Shown piece after piece: positions 12,001 to 21,404 of a DNA stretch of 64,000 nucleotides. The position numbers were made by a program, and so were the translations under genes. Source of the DNA: Phallusia fumigata (Eukaryota > Chordata > Ascidiacea > Phlebobranchia > Ascidiidae); contig QXVZ01019173.1 in the NCBI GenBank assembly GCA_008931825.1, positions 1-64,000 on the forward strand, read 5' to 3'. Each line of letters starts with the position of its first letter. Positions within the stretch are counted from its first letter, which is position 1. The notes under the pieces were generated by a model that was given only the letters and a program-made list of their open reading frames with translations, was not told the origin of the DNA and made no database searches.

Positions 12001-13028
12001 AAAGGGTATGGTAGGTGCTAATCCACACTAAAAATCAGCCCTTGCACAACTGCTTTGGTGTTTGTATTTAGAAATTTCATCTTAATAAAGAATCGCACCA
12101 GTTTTTTTTGGAGGAATGTATGGGATACCACACCACAGGTTCATCTCAAGGAATTGTTTTAAAGGGCATCACACTTTTTTTGCACTTGCCAAACTGCCAT
12201 AATTGTCTTCCCTGCTGAATTATTCTATCATTCTTTAATAAGTATAGCTGTTAGAAAGTTTGTAGACCAAACAATTTCTTTACCAAACAATTTCTTCAAC
12301 CAAACAATTTCTTTACCAAACAATTTCTTCAACCAAATAATTTCTTTACCAAACAATTTCTTCAACCAAACAATTTATTTACCAACAATTTCTTCAACCA
12401 AACAATTTCTTTACCAAAAAATTTCTTTACCAAACAATTTCTTTACCAACAATTTCTTCAACCAAACAATTTATTTACCAACAATTTCTTCAACCAAACA
12501 ATTTCTTTACCAAAAAATTTCTTTACCAAACAATTTCTTTACCAACAATTTCTTCAACCAAACAATTTATTTACCAACAATTTCTTCAACCAAACAAGAA
12601 CAAACCGGTGATCAAGAACAAAATGAAAAAAATAGAGTGAAAACAAATTGTGTCCACTTTGGAAGAGTACCCATAAATATATATTACCTGAGCAGGACGA
12701 CAGTTTGCCACTTTGACTTGCTTACAGTAAATATCATAGCGCTCTTGGCAGCTAAGGGATGGTAGAACTAAAATTTTTGGCATCGGCAATAGCACTGACA
12801 TGTCCGAGATTTGCTTAGAGCTACAGGGAACCTAATAAAAAAAGAAGGGTTTAATTTTATTGTTACCAGCTAACTGATAGATAGCTTTTATCTTGATTCA
12901 TTTTTTGTCACTACATATTGCCACAAAAATCTGCATACCTCATTTAACAACATGGTAGACATTTCTTTTTCCAGAATTTCAGGAATCATATCATTTTCCT
13001 CTTTAATGTTACTAACAGTCTCAGACAT
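1..13028 (-). CDS. SHCBP1: SHC SH2-domain-binding protein 1 (SHCBP1/SHCBP1L, nessun dorma family), C-terminus off the left edge
   Basis: SHCBP1 proteins work at the central spindle and midbody in cytokinesis (family knowledge). Thirteen minus-strand exons join in phase: 13028-12939, 12831-12688, 11905-11789, 10914-10661, 7025-6888, 4526-4469, 3844-3726, 2692-2555, 2451-2330, 2239-2133, 2063-1920, 774-646 and 26-1. They give about 528 residues; human SHCBP1 has about 672, so roughly the last fifth lies outside. Hallmarks are FFYEHIRRDWDDEDEG (exon 5), matching the vertebrate FFY..WR.WDEE block, and in exons 8-12 a right-handed parallel beta-helix with repeats such as GILRVESGHANITSCTF, NGITVREGAHLTLKNC and GAGVEFMAGSVAVLENN. 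The start ATG sits five bases after a TTTAG, a possible trans-splice acceptor. Donors are GTAAG-like except exon 12 (GTTTGT), the least certain junction with exon 13. Vertebrates have two paralogues; I cannot tell which is closer. Confidence 0.9.
349..452. repeat. Short hAT-type MITE copy, degenerate
   Basis: The left end CAGTGGTTCCAAACC and the right end GGTTGGGAAACACGG are imperfect inverted repeats. The inside resembles, in reverse, the MITE copies at 28,521 and 63,497. No target duplication was seen. A related fragment precedes it at about 265-305. Confidence 0.45.
1440..1912. repeat. Copy of a dispersed intronic repeat family
   Basis: This stretch shares word-order similarity with about ten other places in the window (6.2-6.7, 7.6-8.5, 22.3-22.7, 50.3-50.7, 56.4-56.8 and 61.6-63.0 kb). 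Shared phrases are AGGGGGTGTAAATGGGTGA, CAACTTTAGATCCC (elsewhere CACAACTTCAGATACC) and GAGTGAAAACAATATG. No terminal repeats, tail or reading frame were found. It fills the intron between SHCBP1 exons 11 and 12. The intron stretch 780-1,440 is otherwise featureless. Confidence 0.55.
2639..2867. other. Assembly gap (N at 2753) with 114-bp duplicated flanks
   Basis: Bases 2639-2752 and 2754-2867 are the same sequence on either side of a single N. The duplicate includes the 5' part of SHCBP1 exon 8 and its acceptor. This is best read as an unmerged overlap, so the second partial exon is not a real tandem exon. Confidence 0.85.
3099..3420 (+). repeat. tRNA-derived SINE-like element inside a SHCBP1 intron
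   Basis: Bases 3219-3292 look like a tRNA: box A TAGCTCAGTTGGTAGAG, box B GGTTCAAATCC, a T-arm GTGGG/CCCAC and a matching acceptor stem GCCTGTG/CTCAGGC with one mismatch. The 24 bases between the D-arm and T-arm form no five-pair anticodon stem, so this is not a working tRNA. The flanks at 3099 and 3397 carry an imperfect direct repeat (ATCCCAGTGATAAATATGC and ATCCCAGTAACAAATATGC), which may be duplicated element sequence or target site. Read backwards it encodes the GFEPTT peptide often mis-annotated from tRNA-like SINEs. Confidence 0.6.
4702..4747 (-). ncRNA. Spliced-leader RNA-like copy, left arm of an inverted repeat
   Basis: On the minus strand, 4747-4732 reads ATTCTATTTGAATAAG, identical to the Ciona 16-nt spliced leader as I remember it. 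It is followed by AACTGATAATGCC, an eight-base loop and GGTG, and then a T-run at about 4694-4700. The stem keeps pairing only through wobble pairs. The base pair after the leader is AA rather than the GU a trans-splice donor needs, so this is probably a pseudogene or a copied fragment. Confidence 0.5.
4763..4808 (+). ncRNA. Spliced-leader RNA-like copy, right arm of an inverted repeat
   Basis: Bases 4763-4778 are exactly ATTCTATTTGAATAAG. They are followed by a hairpin, TGCC-ATTTCTTT-GGCA, and by AATCGATTTTTTTAC, which contains a T-run resembling an Sm site or terminator. The 46-nt span equals the length I recall for Ciona SL RNA. As in the other arm, the leader is followed by AA, not GT. 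The arms 4633-4747 and 4763-4877 are 115 bp each, match at 112 positions and lie 15 bp apart. Confidence 0.55.
5255..5400. repeat. GACTTGA-rich inverted-repeat fragment
   Basis: The phrases GACTCAAGTCAC, GACTTGAGTCCAG, AGACTTGACTAGACTCAGTC and GACTTGACCCGAGACTCG are repeated in both orientations, as in many short foldback MITEs. No clean ends or target duplication were found. Confidence 0.4.
6190..6760. repeat. Dispersed intronic repeat family copy
   Basis: This contains the family phrases CACAACTTCAGATGCCCATT, ACATCGGGTCCCATAGTTGG and GAAACGCATGGGTCCCCATACATGCAAAG, also seen near 1.3, 7.8, 49.1, 49.7 and 61.7 kb. It lies in the intron between SHCBP1 exons 5 and 6. Between 5,400 and 6,190 I see nothing recognisable. 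Confidence 0.5.
7620..8540. repeat. Dispersed intronic repeat family copies, both orientations
   Basis: Forward phrases are AACATAAACGTATGTGTCTCC and AATTTAACCTGATTTAGGGGG. Reverse phrases are GTATCTGAAGTTGAGC and TTTTACCTTTTTAACCCCAAATATT, the reverse of the 50.3-50.6 kb copy. No ends or coding content are visible. Confidence 0.5.
8914..10105. other. Diverged allelic duplicate around the gap at 9520, containing dispersed repeats
   Basis: Bases 8914-9519 and 9521-10105 align through their whole length with scattered substitutions and small indels, meeting at a single N. Each copy starts TGCGGCTCGCTGGTG, contains a hAT-like end (AAGTTTGCCCACCCCTG) and finishes in the GGGGCTAGTGGGGTAA repeat. 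The divergence of several percent fits two haplotypes better than a recent duplication. Confidence 0.7.
10106..10560. repeat. GGGGTAACTG-type dispersed repeat, degenerate
   Basis: Several units repeat phrases such as TAGGGTCAAACAAAGCAATTAACACACCACAATGG, here and at 46.5, 47.4, 48.3 and 61.9-62.9 kb. The copies are short and diverged. Nothing coding is visible in this part of the intron between SHCBP1 exons 4 and 5. Confidence 0.5.
11044..11297. repeat. hAT-type MITE
   Basis: The left end CATGGTGGGCAACCTGCGGCC and the right end GGTGGCACACCCCTA are imperfect inverted repeats of the CAGNGGTGGGCAACC hAT type. A second GCGGCCCGC block lies near the right end. No convincing 8-bp target duplication was found. 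Confidence 0.6.
11396..11586. repeat. Short hAT MITE with 8-bp target duplication AGTCAGAT
   Basis: The ends are CATAGGCG and CCCCTATG. The flanks 11388-11395 and 11587-11594 are both AGTCAGAT. The ends place it with the 999-bp element at 13,182. The inside is rich in the GGGGTGG/CCACCCC strings typical of that group. Confidence 0.85.
12262..12597. repeat. Minisatellite in SHCBP1 intron 2
   Basis: Alternating units of about 17-18 bp, CCAAACAATTTCTTTA and CAACAATTTCTTCAA, run for about 335 bp. Some 80-bp blocks recur almost exactly, which suggests higher-order units of about 105-110 bp. It is probably length-variable between individuals. Confidence 0.9.
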
Positions 13029-13181
13029 TTTTCTAAACAACCTACTTACTAAATTGTTAAACCACTAAAATATAGACAGTATTTATAAGAGTTTTTTTCA
13101 TTTATAAATCGGTGCTAAGTTTGCCACTTGTCTTCATAACACAAACTTTGTTCTGCAAGTGGAGAGTAAAACAACTGTGGC

Positions 13182-14180
13182 CATAGGCGTCGATTTTTTA
13201 ACGTTTTGTAAAATATTAGGGGTGACATTTTCAGGTTTTAAAAACACGCAGCAGCAAGTCTGCCACAAAGCATGTTGACGTAATGAGATGCTTGCAAAAA
13301 TGTGAAAACTTATTAAATGCAGCTGTTCTGCAAGGCAAGTGATGCGAATTCCGCTTTGTTTTTACAACGACAAACGTGTCCAACAGCAAGAGTCTGCGTT
13401 ATCCCAACACACATGTGACAGCTACTATAACACTTCTTGGCAGGTTATTTACTAAAAGCCCAACCAAACTGGTACACTGGCAAACAAACTACATTAACAT
13501 GCGGTTGAGGCACACATGGGAACAAAACAAAGTTTAGTGTTGTGGCAAGGGTATTTACGCGTCAAGTCGCTTGGGTCTTTGTGTTCGGACGAATGTAGCT
13601 ACAAGGTCTTTAGGTCGTTTAGTTTAGAATTAACATTGCTGCTCTTGCATACTGCTGCATTGTAGCTTAACACACAGAAATAAAATCACTTTGATAAAGC
13701 GTTGCGTCAAATATTGCAGTTGCTTCTGATCAATTCTGCTAACTTTGGTATATGGCTGATTCAGTATGTACGACGTTATGTACAAACCTCACGATCAAAG
13801 TAATAACCAACGCATTTTTGTTAACTGTACAAAATAAACTTGTTGTAGATATATAACAAGTTTACACTAAGGAGTTGCAAGGTGATTCAAGCACAAAACG
13901 CAGCTCAATTTCTACATTGTTCTTTTAAAATTTGCTGTTACATAACAATGCCGATTCTTACTGTTGTGCTGCAACAACTATATTGTGTAACAAACCACAA
14001 GACAATTGTGTTTGTTGTGATTGTGTCGGTGAATAGTACAAACAACCTGTTAAACTAGTTTAACGCATAGTAATGTATGTATTTAAACAGAAACCAGGGG
14101 TAACAATACATATGTTGTCACCCCTAGTTTTTTGTGAGGGGTGACATGTCACCCCAGTCACCCCTAAATCGGCGCCTATG
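13182..14180. mobile_element. Non-autonomous hAT transposon, 999 bp, with perfect 8-bp target duplication
   Basis: It begins CATAGGCGTCGATT and ends AATCGGCGCCTATG. The flanks 13174-13181 and 14181-14188 are both ACTGTGGC. Subterminal GGGGTGACAT / ATGTCACCCC strings also pair. No long reading frame is present, so it could only move with a transposase made elsewhere. A related, truncated copy lies at about 62,350-62,660, sharing AACAGCAAGAGTC and GGAACAAAACAAAGTTTAGT. It sits just upstream of the SHCBP1 start. Confidence 0.9.
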
Positions 14181-14189
14181 ACTGTGGCC

Positions 14190-15872
14190 AAATATGACTA
14201 CATTTAAAATAATTTGCTGTAACCCACATTTGTTAAAAGGAAGCCTGCTGGCCATAAGTATGAACAAAGTGAAATGCATTTAAACAGGTTTGTTCGCATA
14301 CAGCTGTTAGGGCAGAACTAAGGGTGCAGTCCAGAAATAAAGCATTTGAGTATGTATATGCCCTGCGTGCAACAAGCGACAAAAAAATGTCTTTGGTGCA
14401 AATATATTTGCAAAGTAACTACAAAACAAGCAGAATCTCTACCAATCCAGACTCCTTTACAATGGTATCCGTTATATGTCCAAAAATATCCTGAATCAGT
14501 GTGAAAACACCCGATACATCCTGAACATAAAAAGCTCCGTGTTTACAGTGTTTTTAATTGATGAAAGCAGTAGTTCAGCTGTTATTCATCGACTGATTTA
14601 TGTTTTTACCTTTGCGTTCAAAGAAAAAAATCCACGTGCAGTCAAAAAAATTGGCGTGCAAAAAAAAAATTCGCGCGTGCAGCTGCCATACTCTGCAGAC
14701 TGGCTACAGACTGCACCTTTCCCAGGCCAATCCTGACCCATTTGACCATATTGTATAACCTTGGAAAAGTATGCCTGCAGTCTGCACATGAACAAAATAT
14801 TAGAGTTCCTTTTTCATCGAGGTAATTCTTGAGATTTCTCGTCAAATTTAGGCCTCGATTCTCAAGAGAAATATGCCACTTGCTAAAGGTAAAACGTTAT
14901 TAATACAACATGCATTTTTTAACTTATTATTTTTTAAACTTATTATTATAAATAAAAAATTATTTATAGCCTAATTGATGATTTCGATTTGTTTCATTTT
15001 CTCAGTGCAAAAGCCATTTGATGTTTTTTTGACAATAGTTGAGGCTCAGTTACATTTCAAATTTTTTGTTTTTGAGAAAGAAAAAGGTCAAGAAATGGAA
15101 GAACCCTACAAGATATAATATGCATTTTTACATTTTGAAAAAAAATAAGCAAATATCAACAAATCAAGATGAGAAAAAATCTAAAAGCAGCATTCCATTC
15201 ATTACACAGCACAGTGTTATTAAACATTGCTGGTTAACAATCAACAGTTTTAATTACAGTTTGCTAACTATTTTTTTCCAAAAAAAGTCGTTTCCTTCTA
15301 TTTATTCATTTACTGTTGCAAAATTACTATTTGATTTTTTATCAGCAAACATTTTGTGAACAGTGACAAAACAAAAAACAAAAGAGCACGTCTACTATGC
15401 AGCCTCTTGACTTTTTTCCAGTCTAATTCGCAGCCCAATTTCGTAACCCTCGAGCAACAACCAGCACAAACGAGTTAAAAACAAATTCAAAATTAACGCT
15501 AATGGAACTTGGAATAGTTGACTGTTTTTCACAACGTTTCACACTTAATAAATCTCGAAAAGTGAAATTTTTAGCAATTTTTAGCATGAATTATCAGTAT
15601 TGGCGAATTTTCCCAGCTTTTGACCAATTTTAATTTTTAACCTGGCAAGCCTGGTTTAATGTGGTGTTTGATTAAATAACCAGAACAATACACAAGAATA
15701 CGTAAAAATACGTTGCTACACAAGCGCTTAATGACAAGATTTCCACTAGTGGTCGCTACAAGTGTAGCTTACATCAGTCATAGAAATCTACAGATTAGAC
15801 TTTGACTTATACAAGTGCAGTCTTACGACGCCTAAATTACTTTCTGCCATGTGATCTGGACCTAGCAACATC
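14190..15872. other. Intergenic sequence, no feature recognised
   Basis: This is AT-rich sequence between the SHCBP1 start and the small gene at 15,873. Short open frames occur on both strands but show no codon pattern or family resemblance. Confidence 0.6.
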
Positions 15873-17572
15873 ATGAACGCTACAGACTGCCCATCTAAAA
15901 CGCAAACTGTAAGCGAATTTCTGTATCAACAGAACAAGAAAGGTTTTAATTGTGTGTTTTTTGACCTGCGGTCCCGGTCAACATAGTCAAATGTGTAAAA
16001 GTTGTAATGATGGTTAATAGGTTGCTGGTCATTGTTTAATATTTTTAGTTAAATTTCCTTTATGGTAACCCTTACGGTCTTAAAAATGTTTTTACCTCTG
16101 CCTCAATGCAAAATGATGGCGGTTATTCAGTGCCTCCTTGCCACACTTATTCCTGTTAATTGTTTTATAAATTTGGCACAAATAAACTATTGATTGATTT
16201 ACAACTGTCAAAGTATGGTAGGCACTTATAATGTAGTTTCATGCATTTAACCTGATCCATTTTTCGCGCCTTATTAACATTGTGCAGCAATTTCCTCCCT
16301 TTGAATAATTTAGTGGTGTAGTGTTGGTGTGTTTTTTCTTTACTAAGCAAAATAAGCTCAACTTCACTAAGAATGGGTTAATCCATTTAACCGTCTTTTA
16401 ACCTCTCGCTTCCCCAAGATTTGTGTCACAAAGACACATAAAAATAGTTATAGTGCTGCACAAACTAATTTGGTTTAACCATGTAAAAATAAATCCATGT
16501 CTGGATTTTTAAAATACCCAATTAACAGTTTTACCAGATAAGAATTGCCTGCAGTAACAATGAATTACAAAAAAAGTAAAGCAATATCAAATATATATCT
16601 GTTGTATATTCTTGAGACATGATATATGTGGAAACCCACCCAGTTTTTTCATGCTGTTTATGACAAATGTATCTACATGGTGCTTGAAAAAACGTATGTA
16701 ATTTTATCATAAATTAACAAAGTTGATTTTTGGTTTTTTAAACCACATTATGAAGTCTGTTTTTATTTTTCATTTTAGGAGACTGAAACACTCCCACAGA
16801 CAAGCCAAGTGTGCATAGTGCACGCACAAACAAATCGAGGAGTAACCTGGTCAACTGAGACTGTTGACAACGAAAACATGGGCAAAAAGTCATCAAAATG
16901 TAAGAGTTTCACTTTTTAGGTTGTCAAATTAGACTTAATATAAATCTTTTTTCAGTATGCATTTCAAAGTTGTACTTTCTTGCAAAATTGATCAAAATAA
17001 TCCCTGTTAATTAGGTCATGTGAAATTACCATGATAAAGTTTTTTACAGTTCTAACACATTTTGGTCCAATTAGCATTTCTACAGTTTACAATTTGACAA
17101 CAGTTGCGACTTTAAACAACTTCATAGGTTGTTGCATTTATCACAAACCACATGTCAATGGAGAGTCTTCTTCAGAAACTGATTCAGACAGTGATGATTT
17201 AAATCCGTATGAAAAAACATCAAAAAGAAAACAATGTAGTAAGCACAAGCACAGTAAGTACTTTAATAACAACATAATGTTGAAACTTTAAAAATGTTAC
17301 TGGGTATAAAAAAATATATTTAAAGTTTATTTGTAATTCCCAATTTTATTTTGCAATCAAAACTAATTGCAGTTTTGTTGTGAATTAGCCTAAAATGCGC
17401 TATCTGTCTTTTCTGTAGTAAATGGTATGAGTGTGTAATAAAATCTTGAATATGAACTGAATAGGCAATAAATTTTTTGTTAGCCTATTTACGAAAGTTT
17501 GCTTAACCAAAGTAAATCTATAAATTCTATTTAGATTCGGAACCAAGCAAGAAAACAGAAAACATGAAGTAA
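15873..17572 (+). CDS. Unrecognised small protein, four exons, 106 residues
   Basis: I do not recognise the family. Exons 15873-15908, 16779-16899, 17128-17253 and 17535-17572 total 321 bases and join in phase. Donors are GTAAGC, GTAAGA and GTAAGT, and acceptors are TTTTAG, TTCATAG and TTTAG. The protein starts MNATDCPSKTQT. It has a short CCC stretch near residue 54, an acidic serine run SSSETDSDSDD and a basic lysine/histidine-rich tail ending SEPSKKTENMK. It has no signal peptide or membrane segment, and its composition suggests a disordered, possibly nuclear protein. A polyadenylation signal lies 47 bases past the stop. The exon-3 acceptor is the least certain, because other AGs there give stops. 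Alternatively it is a non-coding transcript with fortuitous frames. Confidence 0.65.
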
Positions 17573-17618
17573 CCTCAAATAATGAATTACAAACTTTTTT
17601 ATTTGTATGGTAACACTA

Positions 17619-17624
17619 AATAAA
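17619..17624 (+). terminator. Polyadenylation signal AATAAA
   Basis: A canonical AATAAA follows the stop of the 106-residue gene by 47 bases. Confidence 0.6.
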
Positions 17625-17629
17625 GTTTA

Positions 17630-18230
17630 ACCAAGGCATAGCAATCAAACATAATTGTTCTACACTCATATAATGACAAGAAAATCAGCTTAAGTGAATC
17701 TACATGAAAGCAAAAAATGTTATTTTATGTGAAGTTGCTTATAACTGACCTCCTTCTCAATGGTATATATATTGTGCTTTTTTCTTCCTAATTTTGGCTT
17801 GTTCCTCTTGTATCATTTATAAAAAAAGTTTTTTTTTTTAATTTTCACACATAATAAATGGGCATCTAAATTGTGCAATGTAAACTTCAACACTGGCTGA
17901 CCTGTTGGTTTACACACATGCCCCAAATGAAATTTTTAAACGTAGCAACTTGTTGCTTTTGGTTGGACTCCAATACTTTCACATTGTTTTACCCCAGAAT
18001 AATCCTTTTTATATTGTCGATTTATTCGAATACAATTCGAACTGTTTATCACCGAAGTTCGTTGAACAAAATTCGCGCTCAAAAATCACGTAAATATTTA
18101 TAATTACGAACACAGCTATTCAAGCATTCGATGCAGGCAACGTGTATTTGACCCCGTGTTCGCCTATTACCATTCTGAAACACTCCAACTAGGGGGAATC
18201 ATTGATCTGAGACGGGGATGCGAACTTTAT
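17630..18230. other. Intergenic; 18,009-18,130 is inverted relative to 21,812-21,905
   Basis: The reverse of 18,130-18,009 reads CGAATGCTTGAATAGCTGTG followed by diverged sequence with TTCGAA words. Bases 21,828-21,905 read CGAATGCTTGATTAGCTGTG with similar followers. The two segments are inverted and about 3.8 kb apart. They may be two copies of one short repeat or the ends of a larger, decayed element. Confidence 0.4.
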
Positions 18231-18879
18231 TTCGCACAATGTGCGCGGAAATGTGGAGTTGGCAAAATGTTCGCATGGTGTATGTGTAGATCCCAAAATG
18301 CGCATTGTGCACTTAGTTATGTGACCAAGAGTTCCTAGACCAAACAGCGTATTACACGCCCCTGTAAACAAAAAATTATTAAATATCGAAAATTTACAAC
18401 TACAATATGTTGGTAGAAATAATTTAAAAATACTTAGGTAAACAAGTTTTTAGGTAAACACCCTGAATTTCAGACAAAAAATTTTGGTTGGAAGTACACC
18501 CTTTTCGGCCCAAAATTCAACTTGCAGGGATTATTAAAGAGGATCGATACTTTGTTCCATACAAAAGCCGATTGAATATAATTAAATGCCAAAGTTTCTG
18601 ACGGTCTTTCATCAAACCTCTATTTTTTAGGCTGTGATCAAACAGCACATTAGCCAACTGTCATGCTTTATCTTATTCTAAAGAACATGCCATTAACAAA
18701 AGGCCCAAAATCGTCATTTTGTTTTGGGAAAAGTCCTGTTAAGATTGATTTAAAATTTGCGATCTTGCACACATTTGAAATATTGTGCGAGGACATTTCG
18801 GTCCTTGCACATTTCCTAGATGTTTTGCTTAAAATGTGCGCGCACATTCTCGACAAAATGTGCGCGCGCGTTGTGCGAA
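18231..18879. repeat. Candidate terminal-inverted-repeat element of about 650 bp
   Basis: The left end TTCGCACAATGTGCGCG and the right end CGCGCGCGTTGTGCGAA are imperfect inverted repeats. Near the right end, ATGTGCGCGCACATT is itself palindromic. No clear target duplication was seen. Frames inside are short and not family-like. Confidence 0.45.
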
Positions 18880-19425
18880 TAAATAGTACATCCTAAATTA
18901 ATAGAACGACTGGAAAAAGAACATAGAGCCATGGCACAATAATTGACGTTGCAGTGTGTAAAGCACTACCCGGTAAGCTTCGTTTGGCTTGATCGAATTT
19001 CTCAAATATTAGTTTTGCGTTCTAAGATAACAGCTTTAAACAATAAGAATAATTTTTTTAAGGACAAAAGTGAGGGCATTTTGTTGGTCAGGGATTTTAG
19101 CATCCTAATTGCGTATGTTTACTGGCATTGTTGGGTCTGTTTTTATTTTTGTTTGTATTTGAAGGAGATAAATATGTGTCTGCTACCGAAAAGTCGGTAT
19201 GCTCTGTTTCGTTCTGTTGTGCTGTACTTTGTTCAGTCGTTTGTCCAACCTATTCTGGACATCCAGACCACTGTTCGTCCTGTGCCTTTTGTGTTTGAAT
19301 ACGAATAAGATGTTTGTTTAATCTGAATGCTGACTTAGTAACAAGGGCAAGATCAGCATTTCGAAGTGTATGTCACCTACACAGTTTACATGAGCGAATC
19401 GAATCGTCAAACTGATGCGAATTAT

Positions 19426-20473
19426 GTGACGTCACGCGTTAGTTCGCTGAAACCCAAATTTACATGGCTACCCAACCCAACCGAATCGCATTCAACCTTC
19501 TCGCCAAAATGTTTAGTTATTACGTCATAGTTATGAACAAACGTAAGGACGCAGTATAGTTTGTTGTGTGTGTTTCTGCATTGGAAGCACAAAGACAAGC
19601 AGTTGAAAGCCTACAAACCATTCAAACTCTATGCGGTTCCCTTCTGTAAGAGTTTTCGCAGATTTACCAAAATCTGCTGGTTCTTTTGGGATTCACGTTT
19701 TCTCTAAAAGCTGCGTAAGCAGAGTGGTGTTTTTGTAATCCAGAGGTTTTTTTGCTAAATTTATTTATTATCTTCAGCGTCTTTAACTTTAAAATAAAAA
19801 ACATCGCGGTGATATGGGGTGCAAAAAGTTGTTCAAACTAGCCCTATCTGCAAGTTTACGGACTGTTCGCGAAAAATGCCTGTAAGCGTATTCACGCGAT
19901 AAGCGTGTTCAAACTACCTGTTTCAGACGTATTGGCAATCGGAGATCTCCAACACGCCTTGCCTTTTTCAAGTGACGTCAAGCGTTCAATTCGCCGAAAC
20001 GCAAATTGACATGGCTACCCGACCGAATCGCATTCAAGGTTTTCTTCTTCCCGCCAAAATGTTTATTGATCACACCATAGTCATGAACAAACGTAAGACC
20101 GCAGTATTGTTTTTTTGTGTTTTTTATTGGAAGCACGAAGGCAAGCAGTTGAAAGTCTACAAACCAGTCAAACTCCATGCGGTTCCCTTCTGCAAGATTT
20201 TTCGCGGACCTATGAAACTCTGCTGCGGTTCCTTTGGGATTTTCCATCGAGTTTTGCTAATACTTTATCCTCAATAAGCTGCAGAAGTAGAGTTGTGTTT
20301 TCTGTATTCCAGAGTTTTTTTACTAAAACTATTTATTATCTGCAGCGTCTTTAACTCAAATAAAAGAAAATAAAAACATCACTGTGATATGGGGCGCAAA
20401 AGTCCACCAAGTTCTTCAAACTAGCCTTATTTGCAAGTTTACGGACTGTTCGCGCAAAATGCCTGTAAGCGTA
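19426..20473. repeat. Tandem duplication, two units of about 0.5 kb
   Basis: Units 19426-19890 and 19972-20473 run in parallel from GTGACGTCA to CCTGTAAGCGTA, with roughly 15-20 percent differences and small indels. Both could encode a similar peptide (MAT.PNRI..., MNKRK, ...QAVESLQT...GSLL), but the frame is broken in the first unit and short in the second. This may be a decayed transposase or host exon fragment; I cannot name it. Confidence 0.7.
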
Positions 20474-21029
20474 GAAACAACATTAAACTTCGGTTGAGCT
20501 GTGCTGAGTTTGCTCGATGAAAGTAACCATAGGGACACAATATCACTAAAACAATCATCGAGCCGGATATAGCTGTACAAAGAAAATAATGAATCAAGGT
20601 ATAGAACGCGCTACTGTCATTACAAGTAGTGTTGTGACGGGGGCTCATAAGTTTGGCGCATTATGAAAAATTCGACTAGGAAAAAACGATGGTGGGCCTC
20701 TACTCTGGCACTAGGGAAAGAGAGTGGGGTATGAAAGGAAAATAAACCTTAACGGATAGTTTCAAGCCGCCCAAGGGCAAAGGTGTGTGGAAACAAAACA
20801 CAAAAACACAAGCAGTAGAAGAACAGCTGTCAATCGTGACGATAAAGTACAAAATAGAGCAAAAAGCAGGATGCAGGCGAAAAGACCACAAACACATAAA
20901 TAGCCTAATGAGCAGCGTAAGCGCGGTGATTCTTAGCGGAAGTTCCGGTTTGTCAGAAGACGTTTGGTTCAAGCCTGCAATTGTCTAGAAAAGATAATGG
21001 TTGACCGTAAAAGTCTCTTAACACAGTGG

Positions 21030-21404
21030 TAGGGTTGCCAACCGTCCTTTATTTTAAAGGACAATCCTTTATTCTGCTCTATTTGTCCTTGTCCTTTATT
21101 AAGATTTGAAATACATTGTTTGTCCTTTATTTTAAAATCGTTTTGACTTGTGGTTAAATTTCTGAACTGAGACTAGAAGGAACAAAACAAATTTTGCATA
21201 TTACACAACAAGGTAGTGATGAGGCCATCCACAAAATCGAGCCGTAACTTGTTTTGAAAGAAATCTATGTGAGAAAACCTGTTATAGTAGTGCCAATATT
21301 TTATGTCATCATCAGATCGAAATATTAATTGGAAGTGTGTTTTCGAGACATATCACTTAAGTTTTCATGTCCTTTATTGTAGCTTAACAAAGTTGGCAAC
21401 CCTA
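21030..21404. repeat. hAT-type MITE, 375 bp, target duplication CACAGTGG
   Basis: It begins TAGGGTTGCCAACCGTCC and ends AAAGTTGGCAACCCTA. The flanks 21022-21029 and 21405-21412 are both CACAGTGG. Internally it is rich in GTCCTTTATT, once close to each end. Its ends resemble those of the element at 52,434. Confidence 0.88.

Noticed and set aside
18156-20354. Several 60-120 codon frames in the 18-20 kb interval
   Set aside because: Overlapping frames on both strands within repeats, with no codon bias or domain.
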